This document shows positions 36,992-47,388 of a DNA stretch of 64,000 nucleotides, piece by piece. Source of the DNA: Methylophilaceae bacterium (GTDB lineage: Bacteria; Pseudomonadota; Gammaproteobacteria; Burkholderiales; Methylophilaceae); assembly GCA_027488395.1 (NCBI GenBank), contig JAIYBT010000013.1, forward strand, positions 1 to 64,000, in the 5' to 3' direction. The notes under the pieces are model-generated. The model had not been told where the DNA came from, made no database searches, and saw only the letters and a list, made by a program, of their open reading frames with translations. Every line of letters begins with the position of its first letter. Positions within the stretch are counted from its first letter, which is position 1. The position numbers and the translations under genes are program-made.

Positions 36992-38070
36992 TGCAAACCT
37001 TACATGTCAGCCTGGCTGACCGCAGTTATCCCATCCATATTGGCCGTGGCCTGATCAGTAATGCAGCCTTGATGCTGCCTTATTTAAAACGTAAGCAAGT
37101 GGCGATTGTGACCAATACGACGGTAGCGCCCTTGTACTTACATGCTCTGGCGCAACCCTTGCGCGATGCGGGTGTAGCGGTGATTGAGATTATTTTGCCC
37201 GATGGCGAGGCGTTTAAAAACAACGAAACGCTGCAAACCATTTATGACCAATTGTTACAACACCGTTGCGAACGCAATACCACCTTAATCGCCTTAGGTG
37301 GCGGCGTCATTGGCGACCTCACCGGCTATGCGGCTGCGACCTATTTGCGTGGTGTGCCTTTTATTCAAGTGCCCACTACGTTGCTGTCACAAGTCGATTC
37401 CAGCGTGGGCGGCAAAACGGGCATCAATCACGCGCTTGGTAAAAATATGATCGGCGCGTTTTATCAACCTAAGCTGGTGTTGGCCGATATCGATACCCTC
37501 AACACATTACCGCCGCGCGAACTGTCTGCCGGTATTGCCGAAGTGATTAAATATGGTTTGATTCGCGATCTGCCCTTTTTTGATTGGCTAGAAGCCAATA
37601 TTGACGCATTGATGGCGTTGGAAACCGCCGCCGCCAGTCACGCTATTTATCGCTCTTGCCAAAACAAAGCCGAAGTCGTGGCCGCTGATGAACATGAACA
37701 AGGTGAGCGCGCACTACTTAATTTAGGCCACACTTTTGGCCACGCCATAGAAAACGCCATGGGTTACGGCGTCTGGTTGCATGGCGAGGCAGTCGCGGCG
37801 GGCACCATGATGGCAGCAGACTTATCCAAACGCATGGGCTGGCTAGACGATCACCAATTTGCGCGCATGGATGCCTTAATGCGCAAAGCCAATTTACCGT
37901 TAACGCCACCCAATCTCGGGGCTGACGAATACTTACGCTTGATGCAATTGGATAAAAAAGTGGCCGATGGCAAAATCAGGTTGATTCTGCAACAAGGCAT
38001 AGGCAAAGCGGTGATCACCGCGGAGTACGATGCCGAAAAATTAGCGCAAACGCTTACCGCATTGGTATAA
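36991..38070 (+). CDS. aroB: 3-dehydroquinate synthase AroB
   Basis: AroB makes 3-dehydroquinate from DAHP, using NAD and a divalent metal. The protein shows the NAD-binding GDGEAFKN-like [24 protein letters not shown], the metal and substrate residues in [14 protein letters not shown] and the metal histidines in [12 protein letters not shown] and [10 protein letters not shown]. Two ATG codons occur in a row; GGAG lies five bases before the second (36991), and the first overlaps the aroK stop. It is coupled to aroK. Confidence 0.96.
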   Translation: MQTLHVSLADRSYPIHIGRGLISNAALMLPYLKRKQVAIVTNTTVAPLYLHALAQPLRDAGVAVIEIILPDGEAFKNNETLQTIYDQLLQHRCERNTTLIALGGGVIGDLTGYAAATYLRGVPFIQVPTTLLSQVDSSVGGKTGINHALGKNMIGAFYQPKLVLADIDTLNTLPPRELSAGIAEVIKYGLIRDLPFFDWLEANIDALMALETAAASHAIYRSCQNKAEVVAADEHEQGERALLNLGHTFGHAIENAMGYGVWLHGEAVAAGTMMAADLSKRMGWLDDHQFARMDALMRKANLPLTPPNLGADEYLRLMQLDKKVADGKIRLILQQGIGKAVITAEYDAEKLAQTLTALV

Positions 38071-38075
38071 CGACG

Positions 38076-39197
38076 ATGACACTTGCCCGCTATGCAGCTT
38101 GGCCTGAACACACCCGCGGTCGTCGGGTGCTTGAGGACGAATCACCCACGCGCAATGTGTTTCAACGCGATCGAGACCGCATTATTCACTCTACCGCGTT
38201 TAGACGTTTGGAATATAAAACCCAAGTGTTCGTTAACCACGAAGGGGATTTATTTCGTACCCGTCTCACCCACAGCATCGAGGTGGCGCAACTCACGCGC
38301 GGCATTGCCCGCACGTTGGGCTTGCATGAAGATTTGGCCGAAGCTATTGCTTTGGCGCATGATTTAGGCCACACCCCATTTGGCCACGCGGGACAAGATG
38401 CACTCAACCATTGCATGCGCGCCTACGGGGGCTTTGAGCATAATTTGCAATCACTGCGAGTGGTCGATGTATTAGAAAAACGCTATGCCGCGTTTGATGG
38501 CCTTAATTTAAGTTTTGAGGTGCGCGAAGGCATTTTAAAGCACTGCTCACGCAAAAATGCCGAGCAACTGGGGGAGGTGGGTGAGCGTTTTTTAAATAAA
38601 CAAAGCCCAAGCTTAGAAGCGCAAATTACCAATTTTGCCGATGAAATTGCCTATAACAATCATGATGTGGATGATGGCCTACGCTCGGGCCTGATCACCA
38701 TCGCGCAACTCTCACAAATTGAATTGTTTGCTGAAAACATGGCACAAGTGAAACAACGCTATGGCGCGCTGGAAGATAAACGCCTGATACACGAAACCAT
38801 CCGTCGCATGATCAATGCGCTGGTGGTGGACCTATGCCAACAAAGCCTGCAGCAAATCGCCGAGCATCAACCCGCCGACATCGACGCCGTGCGTAACGCG
38901 CCTTATTTAGTGAGTTTTAGCCCAGCCTTAGCCGAAAAAAACCACGCCCTCAAACAGTTTTTACGCACGCATTTATACCAACACTACAAAGTCAATCGCA
39001 TGAGCGCCAAGGCGCAACGCATTATTGAAGAGTTATTTAACGCATTTATGCATACCCCCAAGCTGATGCCAGACGAGCACCAATTGGCCGCCAAGCTTGA
39101 TCAAGCGCGCGCGGTGGCTGATTATATTGCAGGCATGACAGACCGCTATGCGATTCGGGAACATCGACGTTTGTTTGCAGTGGAAGAGCACTGGTAA
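38076..39197 (+). CDS. dgt: dGTPase-like HD domain phosphohydrolase
   Basis: This 373-residue protein is a deoxyguanosinetriphosphate triphosphohydrolase-like protein of the YpgQ/Dgt type. The start has [23 protein letters not shown], followed by the HD metal motif in [11 protein letters not shown] and [15 protein letters not shown]. The family hydrolyses dNTPs to nucleosides and triphosphate. It begins six bases after aroB, an order kept widely in beta- and gammaproteobacteria. Specificity for dGTP is not certain. Confidence 0.9.
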   Translation: MTLARYAAWPEHTRGRRVLEDESPTRNVFQRDRDRIIHSTAFRRLEYKTQVFVNHEGDLFRTRLTHSIEVAQLTRGIARTLGLHEDLAEAIALAHDLGHTPFGHAGQDALNHCMRAYGGFEHNLQSLRVVDVLEKRYAAFDGLNLSFEVREGILKHCSRKNAEQLGEVGERFLNKQSPSLEAQITNFADEIAYNNHDVDDGLRSGLITIAQLSQIELFAENMAQVKQRYGALEDKRLIHETIRRMINALVVDLCQQSLQQIAEHQPADIDAVRNAPYLVSFSPALAEKNHALKQFLRTHLYQHYKVNRMSAKAQRIIEELFNAFMHTPKLMPDEHQLAAKLDQARAVADYIAGMTDRYAIREHRRLFAVEEHW

Positions 39198-39281
39198 ATC
39201 AGCCCACAGCCAGCGTCAACACATTGCTCATGCGTAATTCAACGCATTCATTGTCAGCGATACAGTCGTTATGATGCCTGC

Positions 39282-41354
39282 ATGAAACACACCACGCATT
39301 TAGGCGTTCGCCAGCATATTGTTTCAGGTGGTTTGCTAATGGTGCTCATGATTGTGTGTGCCCCTGTGTGTGCCAATGAATCCCTACGTCTCGACGCGAT
39401 CGAAGTCAATGGCCATTATGACAATGCGGTGGGCACCGCCAATGCGGCGAGTGAAGGGGTGGTCGGTACTGCACTGATCCAACATCGCCCTACCTTACGC
39501 ACGGGTGAAATTTTAGAGTTTGTTCCTGGCATGATCGTCACCCAACACAGCGGCAGTGGCAAAGCCAATCAATATTTTTTACGTGGTTTTAATTTAGACC
39601 ACGGCACCGACTTTGCCACCTTTGTCGATGACATGCCTGTCAATATGCGCACGCATGCGCATGGTCAAGGCTATACCGATTTAAATTTTTTAATCCCTGA
39701 GCTGGTGCACCATGTGCATTATCAAAAAGGCCCTTATGTTGCCGAAAATGGCGACTTTGCTTCAGCAGGGGCGGCGCATTTACAGTTGGCCAATCAGTTG
39801 CCACGCGGCATCGCTAGCTTGACCCTAGGCAGTTACGATTATCAACGCCTGCTGTTTGCCAATAGTAGCCGAGTGGCTTCGGGGAATGTTTTGTATGCGC
39901 TAGAACTGAATCATAATGATGGCCCATGGCAAGTGGCTGAAGGCTTGCGTAAACTCAATGGCGTGCTGCGCTACAGCGAGGGCGATGCCAGTGATGGCAT
40001 GCATCTGACCGCCATGGCTTATGACAACCGTTGGCGCGCCACTGATCAGATTCCACGGCGTGCGGTGCAGTCGGGCCAACTCGACCGCTTTGCCAGCATA
40101 GACCCAAGCAATGGCGGGACGTCATCACGCTACAGTATTTCGTTTAACCGTCACCAACAACATGCGCTTGGTGGCTGGGAACTCAGTGCATATGCGGTAC
40201 GCTCACAGCTCGATTTATATAGTAATTTCACTTATTTTTTAGATCAAACAACCATGGGCGACCAGTTTAATCAGCGGGAATCGCGTCGCTTGATGGGCGT
40301 CAATCTGCGCAAAAGTTGGTTTACCGACCTTACGGGTATGCCGATGACCAACACATTAGGGCTACAAACACGCTATGACAATATTGCCCCAATCGCGCTC
40401 GCCAGCAGTGTACAAAGACAACGTACCGAAGGCATTCGCACCGACCGTGTGCAACAAAGCAGTGTTGGTGTATTTGCCGAAAACACGCTGTGGTGGCATG
40501 AAAAATTTCGCACAGTCGCTGGCATGCGTTATGACCACTATCAGTTTAAAGTGAACAGTCAGCTTGCCGCCAACGCTGGCCAAGTCAGTGATGGCATCAC
40601 TTCGCCAAAACTATCCGTGATTGTTGGGCCATGGGCCAATACTGAATTTTTTTATAATTTTGGCAAAGGCTTTCATAGCAATGATGCGCGCGGCACCACG
40701 CAAACCGTGTTGCTAGACGGCGGCGCGGCCACCCCAGTCACGCCCTTAGTGGGCACACGCGGCAGTGAAATTGGTATGCGTAGCGAATGGTTGCCTGGGC
40801 TACAAAGCTCGCTCGCCTTGTGGCAACTGGAGATGGATTCTGAACTCGTGTTTGTTGGCGATGCAGGCGAAACCACGCCAAGCCGCGCCAGTCGCCGTGT
40901 CGGGGTGGAATGGAACAACCATTACCGACTCAACGATTGGTTATTGCTCGATCTGGATATTGCCCTCTCTAAAGCGCGCTTTACCCAGCCAGCTCCTGAA
41001 GGCAACGCCATTCCGGGTGCTATCCGTCAAGTCGCCTCGCTTGGCGCAACGATCACGCAATGGGGCGATTGGTTTGGTAGCTTGCAACTGCGCTATTTTG
41101 GTCCAAGACCATTGGTGGAAGACGATTCTATCCGCTCTCAATCCACCTTGCTCACCTATGCGCGGGTGGGCTATCGCTACAATCCGCGCACCACGCTGAC
41201 GCTGGATGTATTTAATCTGTTTGATCGCAAAGCCAGTGATATCGATTACTTTTTCGCCTCGCAACTGCGCGGTGAGGCAGCCCCTGTCAATGACGTGCAC
41301 TTTCATCCAGTAGAGCCACGGTCTGCGCGAGTCACCTTGAGTTATCAATTTTAA
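39282..41354 (+). CDS. TonB-dependent outer-membrane receptor
   Basis: This 690-residue receptor has a signal peptide, a TonB-box-like LRLDAIEVNG, a plug domain (TLRTGEILEFVPGMIVTQHSG, FLRGFNLDHGTDFATFVDDMPVN) and a 22-strand barrel ending in RVTLSYQF. The plug carries a histidine-rich stretch (MRTHAHGQGY and ELVHHVHYQKGPY). The substrate is not evident; a metal chelate or an organic ligand is possible. It stands alone with no regulator or uptake genes beside it. Confidence 0.9.
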   Translation: MKHTTHLGVRQHIVSGGLLMVLMIVCAPVCANESLRLDAIEVNGHYDNAVGTANAASEGVVGTALIQHRPTLRTGEILEFVPGMIVTQHSGSGKANQYFLRGFNLDHGTDFATFVDDMPVNMRTHAHGQGYTDLNFLIPELVHHVHYQKGPYVAENGDFASAGAAHLQLANQLPRGIASLTLGSYDYQRLLFANSSRVASGNVLYALELNHNDGPWQVAEGLRKLNGVLRYSEGDASDGMHLTAMAYDNRWRATDQIPRRAVQSGQLDRFASIDPSNGGTSSRYSISFNRHQQHALGGWELSAYAVRSQLDLYSNFTYFLDQTTMGDQFNQRESRRLMGVNLRKSWFTDLTGMPMTNTLGLQTRYDNIAPIALASSVQRQRTEGIRTDRVQQSSVGVFAENTLWWHEKFRTVAGMRYDHYQFKVNSQLAANAGQVSDGITSPKLSVIVGPWANTEFFYNFGKGFHSNDARGTTQTVLLDGGAATPVTPLVGTRGSEIGMRSEWLPGLQSSLALWQLEMDSELVFVGDAGETTPSRASRRVGVEWNNHYRLNDWLLLDLDIALSKARFTQPAPEGNAIPGAIRQVASLGATITQWGDWFGSLQLRYFGPRPLVEDDSIRSQSTLLTYARVGYRYNPRTTLTLDVFNLFDRKASDIDYFFASQLRGEAAPVNDVHFHPVEPRSARVTLSYQF

Positions 41355-41472
41355 GCGTTTATCAACGCAATCTAAGTCGGTTGCTTACGCTATCAATGGC
41401 GCGCAGATGCCATGCAATCCCATCTTTCCAAAAATTTTCATTCAATGTATGATCCGTCCTCTTTGCAATGTC

Positions 41473-41502
41473 TTAACATACGCTAAGTTATTTTTGTATA
41501 AA
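41473..41502 (+). promoter_or_regulatory. Probable sigma-70 promoter before the glycosyltransferase
   Basis: TTAACA (41473-41478) and TATAAA (41497-41502) are 18 bp apart in an AT-rich stretch, predicting a start near 41509 just upstream of the glycosyltransferase frame. Confidence 0.5.
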
Positions 41503-41554
41503 TGACATTGCGTTATTGATTACGCTACGCGTGTTTATACGCTGTTTACCTCTT

Positions 41555-42463
41555 ATGTCATCCTCGCCGCTCATTAGCATTGTGATTCCTGCTTACAACT
41601 ACGCGCACACGCTTGAGCGCGCTGTCAGCTCGGTGTATCAGCAACTCGATACCGATTGTGAATTCATCATTATCAATGATGGGTCAACGGATGATACGCA
41701 AGCTTTATTGGCCACTTTTTCGGAAAAATATCCCAATGTGCAGGTGTTGCATAAGGAAAATGGCGGCCTTGCCTCCACTAGAAATGCGGGTATTCGTGCT
41801 TCATGCGGAGATTATCTGGTGTTTTTAGATGCTGACGATACGCTCAGTGATGGCGCGATCGGTCTTTTAAAACAATGCATTGCTGAGACGCACGCCGAAT
41901 TTGTGATCGGTGGTCATCGGTCGATTGCGCCGAATGGCCACTGCAAAACGCATTTACCACAACCGCTGCCCAGCACGGCATTGGCAAGGGTCAAAGGCTA
42001 TCTTATTGATAAAACCATCAGTTTTTCTAATGGCGGTTGTGCCATCAAGCGCAGTGTGTTTGAAAAAATCACTTACCCTGAGGCGCTGAGAAACGCAGAG
42101 GATATTCCAGTATTTGCTTATTTAATGGCCAATTGTAGCTGTGCGCAAATTCATGCTGTTCTGGTCAATGTTTATAAACATGCAGATAGTTTGCGGCATG
42201 CTTTTCAACATACTGTCAATGTCGGTACACAGATTGTGGAGGTGGTGTTTCATCAGTCGCTAATGCCTGCACATCTGCAATCGTTAAAACAAGCATTTAT
42301 GGTGCAACGATTATTATCGTTGTCGCGCTCCGCTTATGAAGCAAAACACTATGCATTAGCACAAGATTTTTATGTACGTGCTTTTAAATTAGAGTTTAGC
42401 GTGCTGTTTAAATGGACCTACACCAAAAAGTTCATAAGCGCCTTGATAAAACTGCGTGAATAA
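41555..42463 (+). CDS. Family 2 glycosyltransferase
   Basis: This 302-residue GT-A fold enzyme begins with ISIVIPAYNYAHTLERAVSSV and has INDGSTDDT and the catalytic DXD-like FLDADDTLSDGA, followed by a C-terminal helical region. It probably adds a sugar to a surface polysaccharide, lipid or protein acceptor; the donor is unknown. The start at 41555 follows the family pattern; a TTG at 41516 would add 13 residues. Together with galE and the FkbM gene nearby it suggests a small glycan locus. Confidence 0.85.
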   Translation: MSSSPLISIVIPAYNYAHTLERAVSSVYQQLDTDCEFIIINDGSTDDTQALLATFSEKYPNVQVLHKENGGLASTRNAGIRASCGDYLVFLDADDTLSDGAIGLLKQCIAETHAEFVIGGHRSIAPNGHCKTHLPQPLPSTALARVKGYLIDKTISFSNGGCAIKRSVFEKITYPEALRNAEDIPVFAYLMANCSCAQIHAVLVNVYKHADSLRHAFQHTVNVGTQIVEVVFHQSLMPAHLQSLKQAFMVQRLLSLSRSAYEAKHYALAQDFYVRAFKLEFSVLFKWTYTKKFISALIKLRE

Positions 42464-42814
42464 GACACCGCGTGCGGCCTCATCTGGTTGATTCACTGGT
42501 GTTTATTTGATCAAGAAAACCAATGCCTTCATTTTAAATTATTAAGATAAGTATGTTTTTGTTTATAAGTGCTATTATTTTTAATTTTATATGACACGGT
42601 GTTCTCTCATGTTTTCTTATGATCTTGGTCAAGAATACGTTTTGTATGGTCAAACTTGGACCAACTGTCGTGTCGTTTACCGGTCGCTGCATACCCGATC
42701 AAGTCATCACATGGTCTTGCATATCATCATGGGAATCAAACAAATAAAAAGCGTCTTTGTCAGGGCACATACGTGGATACATACATTGGCGTTCGTCAAT
42801 AAAGAGGTGGGTTG
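42464..42814. other. Intergenic region before galE
   Basis: This 351-bp region begins with a very AT-rich segment (42525-42590) that could hold a promoter. A 74-codon plus-strand frame (42591-42815) has no recognisable family and no ribosome site, so I do not call it a gene. I see no terminator or repeat. Confidence 0.4.
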
Positions 42815-43828
42815 ATGGCTATTTTAGTCACTGGTGGCGCTGGTTATATCGGTACCCATACTTGCGTTGAATTGTTGTTAGCCGGGTATGAAGTGGTCGT
42901 GTTAGATAACTTTTGTAACAGCCATCCCACTGCGCTAGATCGGGTCGAGCAAATCACGGCACGCTCTTTAAGCGTCGTCAGAGGAGATGTTCGAGACCAA
43001 GCCATCCTAGAAGCCACCATGCATCATTTTGCAATTGATGCCGTCATCCATTTCGCTGGACTTAAAGCCGTGGGTGAATCAGTAGAAAAGCCGCTCGATT
43101 ACTACGAAAATAACGTCGTCGGCACCCATCGCTTACTACAGGCTATGCAAAAATGTGGGGTCGAAACCCTGGTGTTTAGCTCATCCGCCACAGTGTACGG
43201 TGAGCCTAAGCAACTCCCTTTGACTGAAGATCACCCGTTGTCAGCCACGAATCCTTACGGACGAAGTAAGTTAATGGTTGAAGAGATGCTTCGCGACCTC
43301 TGGCAGGCCAATACACATTGGCGCATTGCCATCTTGCGCTACTTTAATCCAGTGGGTGCCCACCCACTGGGCTTGATTGGTGAAGATCCGCGTGGGGTAC
43401 CTAATAATTTAATGCCATATGTCGCCCAAGTGGCAGTGGGTAAGCATGCCTACCTCAATATTTGGGGCAATGATTATCCAACGCCTGATGGCACCGGGGT
43501 GCGAGACTATATTCATGTGGTGGATTTAGCCAAAGGTCACTTAAAAGCATTAGCGCATCTCAACGCCCCACAATGCACGGCGATTAATCTAGGTACGGGC
43601 GTTGGTCACAGCGTACAAGAGGTGCGTAAGGCGTTTGAACGTGCCAGTGGTCAAACCGTACCGTATAAGGTGTCTACGCGTCGGCAGGGGGATGTCGCCA
43701 CCTGTTATGCCGACGCACAATTGGCAACCACACTGCTTGGTTGGAAAGCGGAGCATGATCTTGTCACCATGTGCACAGATCATTGGCGCTGGCAATCGTT
43801 GAACCCCAACGGATTTTCAAACGGCTAA
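42815..43828 (+). CDS. galE: UDP-glucose 4-epimerase GalE
   Basis: GalE interconverts UDP-glucose and UDP-galactose. The 337-residue protein has the NAD-binding GGAGYIGTHTCVEL, the catalytic Ser in FSSSATVYG and YxxxK in NPYGRSK, plus the FNPVGAHPLGLIGEDP region typical of GalE. GAGGTG lies seven bases before the ATG at 42815. It probably supplies UDP-galactose to the neighbouring glycosyltransferase. Confidence 0.95.
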   Translation: MAILVTGGAGYIGTHTCVELLLAGYEVVVLDNFCNSHPTALDRVEQITARSLSVVRGDVRDQAILEATMHHFAIDAVIHFAGLKAVGESVEKPLDYYENNVVGTHRLLQAMQKCGVETLVFSSSATVYGEPKQLPLTEDHPLSATNPYGRSKLMVEEMLRDLWQANTHWRIAILRYFNPVGAHPLGLIGEDPRGVPNNLMPYVAQVAVGKHAYLNIWGNDYPTPDGTGVRDYIHVVDLAKGHLKALAHLNAPQCTAINLGTGVGHSVQEVRKAFERASGQTVPYKVSTRRQGDVATCYADAQLATTLLGWKAEHDLVTMCTDHWRWQSLNPNGFSNG

Positions 43829-44533
43829 TTGAATCATGTATGCGAACATGCCATCCACCTGAACGCATTAACAATGCTAACAACGCTGTATCTCATGTCT
43901 GGACGATCCCCGCTTGCATCCGCATTCCATCGCAGTGCAACCGTGTGTGCTGCGAGCAAGCCTGCAAGTTTGGGGCATACAATTGTACTGACCCCCTTAC
44001 GTTTCGTGATGGATATCATCGGTTGAGCATCATGGCTGCAATCTAAAATATCAGTCTTAAATATCAATCTAAGGTATCCATCAAGAGTATCCATCTAGGG
44101 TTTCAATAGACTCGGTTTTGCAAGCCACCTTATTTCAGCACGCGGTTAGTTAGCGCAGTCCGCTTGACCTTGTTCGCGCAGAATGTGCGCCACCTTTGTT
44201 ATTCAGCGTGCTGATTCAAAATCAATAGGCTTTAGAAGTGTGCAGCCAAAAAAACAAACGTTGACGGTGTGTAAACCAATAAAAAATGGTAAATCGTGAT
44301 CAACATTCAGATACTATAAGCAGGTTGCTAATATCACGTGCATTGGTACACCGTTGGTCAATAGGCGTTGGATGGCGCGATTTACCTCGAAGCGCAGCGC
44401 ATTCATCGATGCGTTTGTAGCAAAGCCACTGATTGAGGCGGCATTGGTGTGTGGTGGTTAACATGGTACCTCACCGTACGTGAAACACCCGACTAGGCCA
44501 ACGTGATTGCCTATCCCTTTTGAGATTTATCGT
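43829..44533. other. Long non-coding stretch between galE and the FkbM gene
   Basis: This 705-bp stretch has no convincing gene in either strand. It shows short imperfect direct repeats around 44040-44100 (three copies of a TATCAATCTA/TATCCATC-like pattern). A 29-codon open frame near 44371-44460 has no family. The base composition is like the genome average, so decayed coding DNA is possible. No terminator is evident. Confidence 0.4.
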
Positions 44534-45466
44534 ATGAATATGTTAAAAAGACGCAGAACTGTCATCAGTTATCTGCAAAAAAAAATCGCCAAAAAGTACT
44601 TAAAAAAGAGTTCTAGGGCGCATCTTGCTCACAGAAATCAATTGGTCACCTTTAGCTTTGATTTCATATCGCAATCAATTGCGATCAATGGTAGGTATGA
44701 AGATCAACAGTTAAGCTTGGTGGAACATTTGTTTTCGCACAAACTACAGGACAAGGTTGTGTTGGATATAGGAGCCAACATCGGCAACCACACCGTTGCA
44801 TTTAGCCAGATGGCGAAAGCAGTGTATGCGTTTGAGCCAAACCCAGTCGTATTTGAAGTGCTTAAACTGAATACAAAACCTTTCAGTAATGTACACCTAT
44901 TTAACTTGGGGGCATCGGTTGAGACTGGCTCCATTCAGGCGCTGATCCCTAAACGTAATTGTGGTGCAGGCGCTGTTGTCAGTGACCGATTCGTCAAAAA
45001 ACAAGATGAAGACTATATCAACCTGACCTTTGATGTCGTGGCGTTAGATGCCCTTGACGCACTCGCAGGCAAAGCCGTTGGAATGGTTAAAATTGATGTT
45101 GAGGGGCATGAGTTGCAGGCGTTTCGCGGCATGCAAAGTCTCTTGTCCGCACAAAAACCGATCATTTTGTTTGAACAAAACAGCGGCATTGAAAACGGCA
45201 GTTCCCTAGAAATTGAATTTCTTAAAACGCTGGGTTATCAATATCTATATGATTTAACGCCGGTGGATCAATGGATGACACCGACGTGGTTGCCAAGCCT
45301 ACTTAAGTCGATAATGCACGTGTTTGAAGTCATGCTATTGGGTGAGCCAGTGAGTCAGTTGCAGTTAACGCAAATTACACAGTTAACAAAAAGACGGTAT
45401 GACATGCTGATCTTTTCGGCGGACAAGCTTGATACGTTGGGATTTGCTGAGCCGCTGCGGAGTTGA
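44534..45466 (+). CDS. FkbM family SAM-dependent methyltransferase
   Basis: This is a 310-residue protein. The methyltransferase core starts with VVLDIGANIGNHTVAFSQ (SAM motif I), then VYAFEPNPVVFEVLK, and KIDVEGHELQAFRGM with IILFEQN, the FkbM hallmark. An N-terminal basic region (MLKRRRTVISYLQKKIAKKYLKK) precedes it. FkbM enzymes O-methylate sugars, polyketides or glycans; next to glycan genes it may methylate a surface sugar. The start among ATG codons at 44534 and 44540 is uncertain; ribosome signals are weak. Confidence 0.85.
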   Translation: MNMLKRRRTVISYLQKKIAKKYLKKSSRAHLAHRNQLVTFSFDFISQSIAINGRYEDQQLSLVEHLFSHKLQDKVVLDIGANIGNHTVAFSQMAKAVYAFEPNPVVFEVLKLNTKPFSNVHLFNLGASVETGSIQALIPKRNCGAGAVVSDRFVKKQDEDYINLTFDVVALDALDALAGKAVGMVKIDVEGHELQAFRGMQSLLSAQKPIILFEQNSGIENGSSLEIEFLKTLGYQYLYDLTPVDQWMTPTWLPSLLKSIMHVFEVMLLGEPVSQLQLTQITQLTKRRYDMLIFSADKLDTLGFAEPLRS

Positions 45467-45469
45467 AAG

Positions 45470-46027
45470 CTACTTGATCAAAGCCGATATTGTTTTAAAC
45501 TGCGGATGCGTCGCCCCTAGCATGGGCTCAAACAGCATGGACTCGGTATTGGTAATAACACAGCCCGCATCACGCATTCTTTCAATCGCGTTATTGCGGT
45601 TAGCCTCTGTTCGGGAAATTACGGCATCTTCCACCACAAACACTTGTTTGCCAGCGGCTAAGGCATCGAGCGCAGTTTGCAATACGCAGATATGGGTTTC
45701 TAAGCCAAACAGTACCAGTTGCGATTGTTGTGCATGTTGTGTGGCTTGAAAGGCGGGTGCGTGCCACGCAGAAAAAGCCAGTTTTGTGATGCGAGGGGTA
45801 TTGGCCGGCATCAATGCTTGCAAAGGCAAAAGCGTTTCGCCTAATTTTTCTGGGTATTGCTCTGTCACCCACAGCGGGATATTTAAGGCATACGCACCTT
45901 GGATCAGGCGTTCGATGTTGCTGATGACTGCACGCATGGCATCGGTTGGCATCACGCCACACAAACGCGTTTGCACGTCGATCAACATCCAGCAGGCGTC
46001 AGTGGTGGCGATGGCGGACTTGCGCAT
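45470..46027 (-). CDS. Isochorismatase-like cysteine hydrolase
   Basis: The 185-residue protein has the catalytic triad of the cysteine hydrolase superfamily: Asp in WMLIDVQTRL, Lys in ITKLAFSAWHAP and Cys in GLETHICVLQTALD, with the cis-peptide before the Cys loop. It resembles the YcaC/hydrolase subgroup; the substrate is unknown. It begins immediately after the stop of the TolC gene and converges with the FkbM gene, from which it is separated by three bases. Confidence 0.85.
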   Translation of the reverse strand: MRKSAIATTDACWMLIDVQTRLCGVMPTDAMRAVISNIERLIQGAYALNIPLWVTEQYPEKLGETLLPLQALMPANTPRITKLAFSAWHAPAFQATQHAQQSQLVLFGLETHICVLQTALDALAAGKQVFVVEDAVISRTEANRNNAIERMRDAGCVITNTESMLFEPMLGATHPQFKTISALIK

Positions 46028-47374
46028 TTATTGGATCAAAATAAGTTGTTGGTCAATGTCCTGAAGATCAGCTTCGGAGATGATGCCACTGACTGTTTTG
46101 AGCTGAATCAGATTGACTAAATATTGATAGCGCGCCTGCAGTAACTCCCGATTAGCACTGTAAAACTGTTGTTGCGCATTGAGAATATCCACATTGGTGC
46201 GTACGCCTACTTGATAGCCTAATTGGGTGGCGTCTAACTGACTTTGGCTACTTTTAAGTGCTTGTTCTAAGGCCTGAATCTGCGCAACATTGGTGGTTAA
46301 GTTGAGGTAGGCGCGTTGCGTTTCTAACGTCGTTTGACGGGTGGTGTTTTGCAAATCGTCTAGCGCTTGTTGTCGATAATAATTGGCCTGACGCACGCGT
46401 GAATCCACCGCGCCACCTAAGTATAAAGGCACCGATACTTCAACGCCGATGATTGCATTTTGTAACTGGCTACCAAAGCCATTTTGACTGCCATTAAAAT
46501 CACTGTCCGTATAGCTTGCCACTGCGTCTACATTGGGATAATGCCCGGCTTGTGCAATTTGAATTGCGCGGGTATTGAGATCCACTGTGGCTTGCTGAAT
46601 TTGAATATTTAAATTGTGTGTGTGAGTTGCAGTTTCCCATGCTTGCAAGGTATCGAATGCGGTTTGCAGCGGAAGGTCTTGTCGAATACTGGCCAGCAAA
46701 CCGGGTGGGTGGCCGATGATGGCGGCGAGTGTTCGTTTTGCAATCTCCATCCCATTTTGCGCGGCAATGCTTTGTGACACCACTAAATCGTAGCGCGCTT
46801 GGGCTTCATTGACATCGGTAATGGTGGCCGTGCCCGCCTCAAATGTCGCTTTTGCTTGGGCTAATTGCCGCGTGATTGCCGCCTGTTGTGCCGCCAGTAA
46901 TGTAATTTGATCTTGTGCTTGCAATACCGCAAAGTAAGCTTGTGTGGTGCGTAGCATCAGTGCCTGTTGCGCAAGATGGTATTGTTTGTCGGCGATTCCC
47001 ACTTGTACTTGGCTCAAACCAATCCGCTCCAGATTTTCTTTACGGTAAATCGGTTGTCTGGCTTCAAGTTTGGCTGCATAACCTTCAAAACGGTTTTTAC
47101 CATCGGGTAAAAACACGTTGTTACCGGTCAGTTTGAGTTGCGTTTGGTTGGCGGTCGCACTTCCACTCAACATCACCGATGGTCGGTAGTTAGCTTTGGC
47201 TTGCTCGATCAGTTCTTGTGCAGCCTGATTGGCATGCCCCGCGGAGGCCAGGATGGGATCTTGTTGTTTGGCTTCTAGATAAATGCCATATAGGCTTTGC
47301 GGGGCAGCATGCAAGCCGCTGCTCATTGCCCATGGCAACAGCAACAACCCAGCGATTCGAACGCAGTTCAACAT
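46028..47374 (-). CDS. TolC family outer-membrane efflux protein
   Basis: This 448-residue protein has a signal peptide ending LHAAP and the two-repeat TolC helical architecture (LYGIYLEAKQQDPILASA, QAYFAVLQAQDQITLL, and DILNAQQQFYSANRELLQARYQYLVNLIQLK near the end). It resembles the classical TolC rather than the exporter-specific protein at 25561. It lies with a PIMT-like gene, an arrangement frequent in betaproteobacteria, and may serve the RND pump upstream as well as other transporters. Confidence 0.92.
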   Translation of the reverse strand: MLNCVRIAGLLLLPWAMSSGLHAAPQSLYGIYLEAKQQDPILASAGHANQAAQELIEQAKANYRPSVMLSGSATANQTQLKLTGNNVFLPDGKNRFEGYAAKLEARQPIYRKENLERIGLSQVQVGIADKQYHLAQQALMLRTTQAYFAVLQAQDQITLLAAQQAAITRQLAQAKATFEAGTATITDVNEAQARYDLVVSQSIAAQNGMEIAKRTLAAIIGHPPGLLASIRQDLPLQTAFDTLQAWETATHTHNLNIQIQQATVDLNTRAIQIAQAGHYPNVDAVASYTDSDFNGSQNGFGSQLQNAIIGVEVSVPLYLGGAVDSRVRQANYYRQQALDDLQNTTRQTTLETQRAYLNLTTNVAQIQALEQALKSSQSQLDATQLGYQVGVRTNVDILNAQQQFYSANRELLQARYQYLVNLIQLKTVSGIISEADLQDIDQQLILIQ

Positions 47375-47388
47375 CGGTTAAAGGTGCT

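Noticed and set aside
41399..41417. TGGCGCG-like sequence resembling a sigma-54 site downstream of the TonB receptor
   Set aside because: The spacing between the two dinucleotides is 11 bp instead of 12 and the -12 box is poor.
42591..42815. A 74-codon frame before galE
   Set aside because: There is no ribosome site, signal peptide or recognisable family, and composition is irregular.
44371..44461. A 29-codon frame after galE
   Set aside because: It is too short, without a clear ribosome site, and not recognisable as a known small protein.
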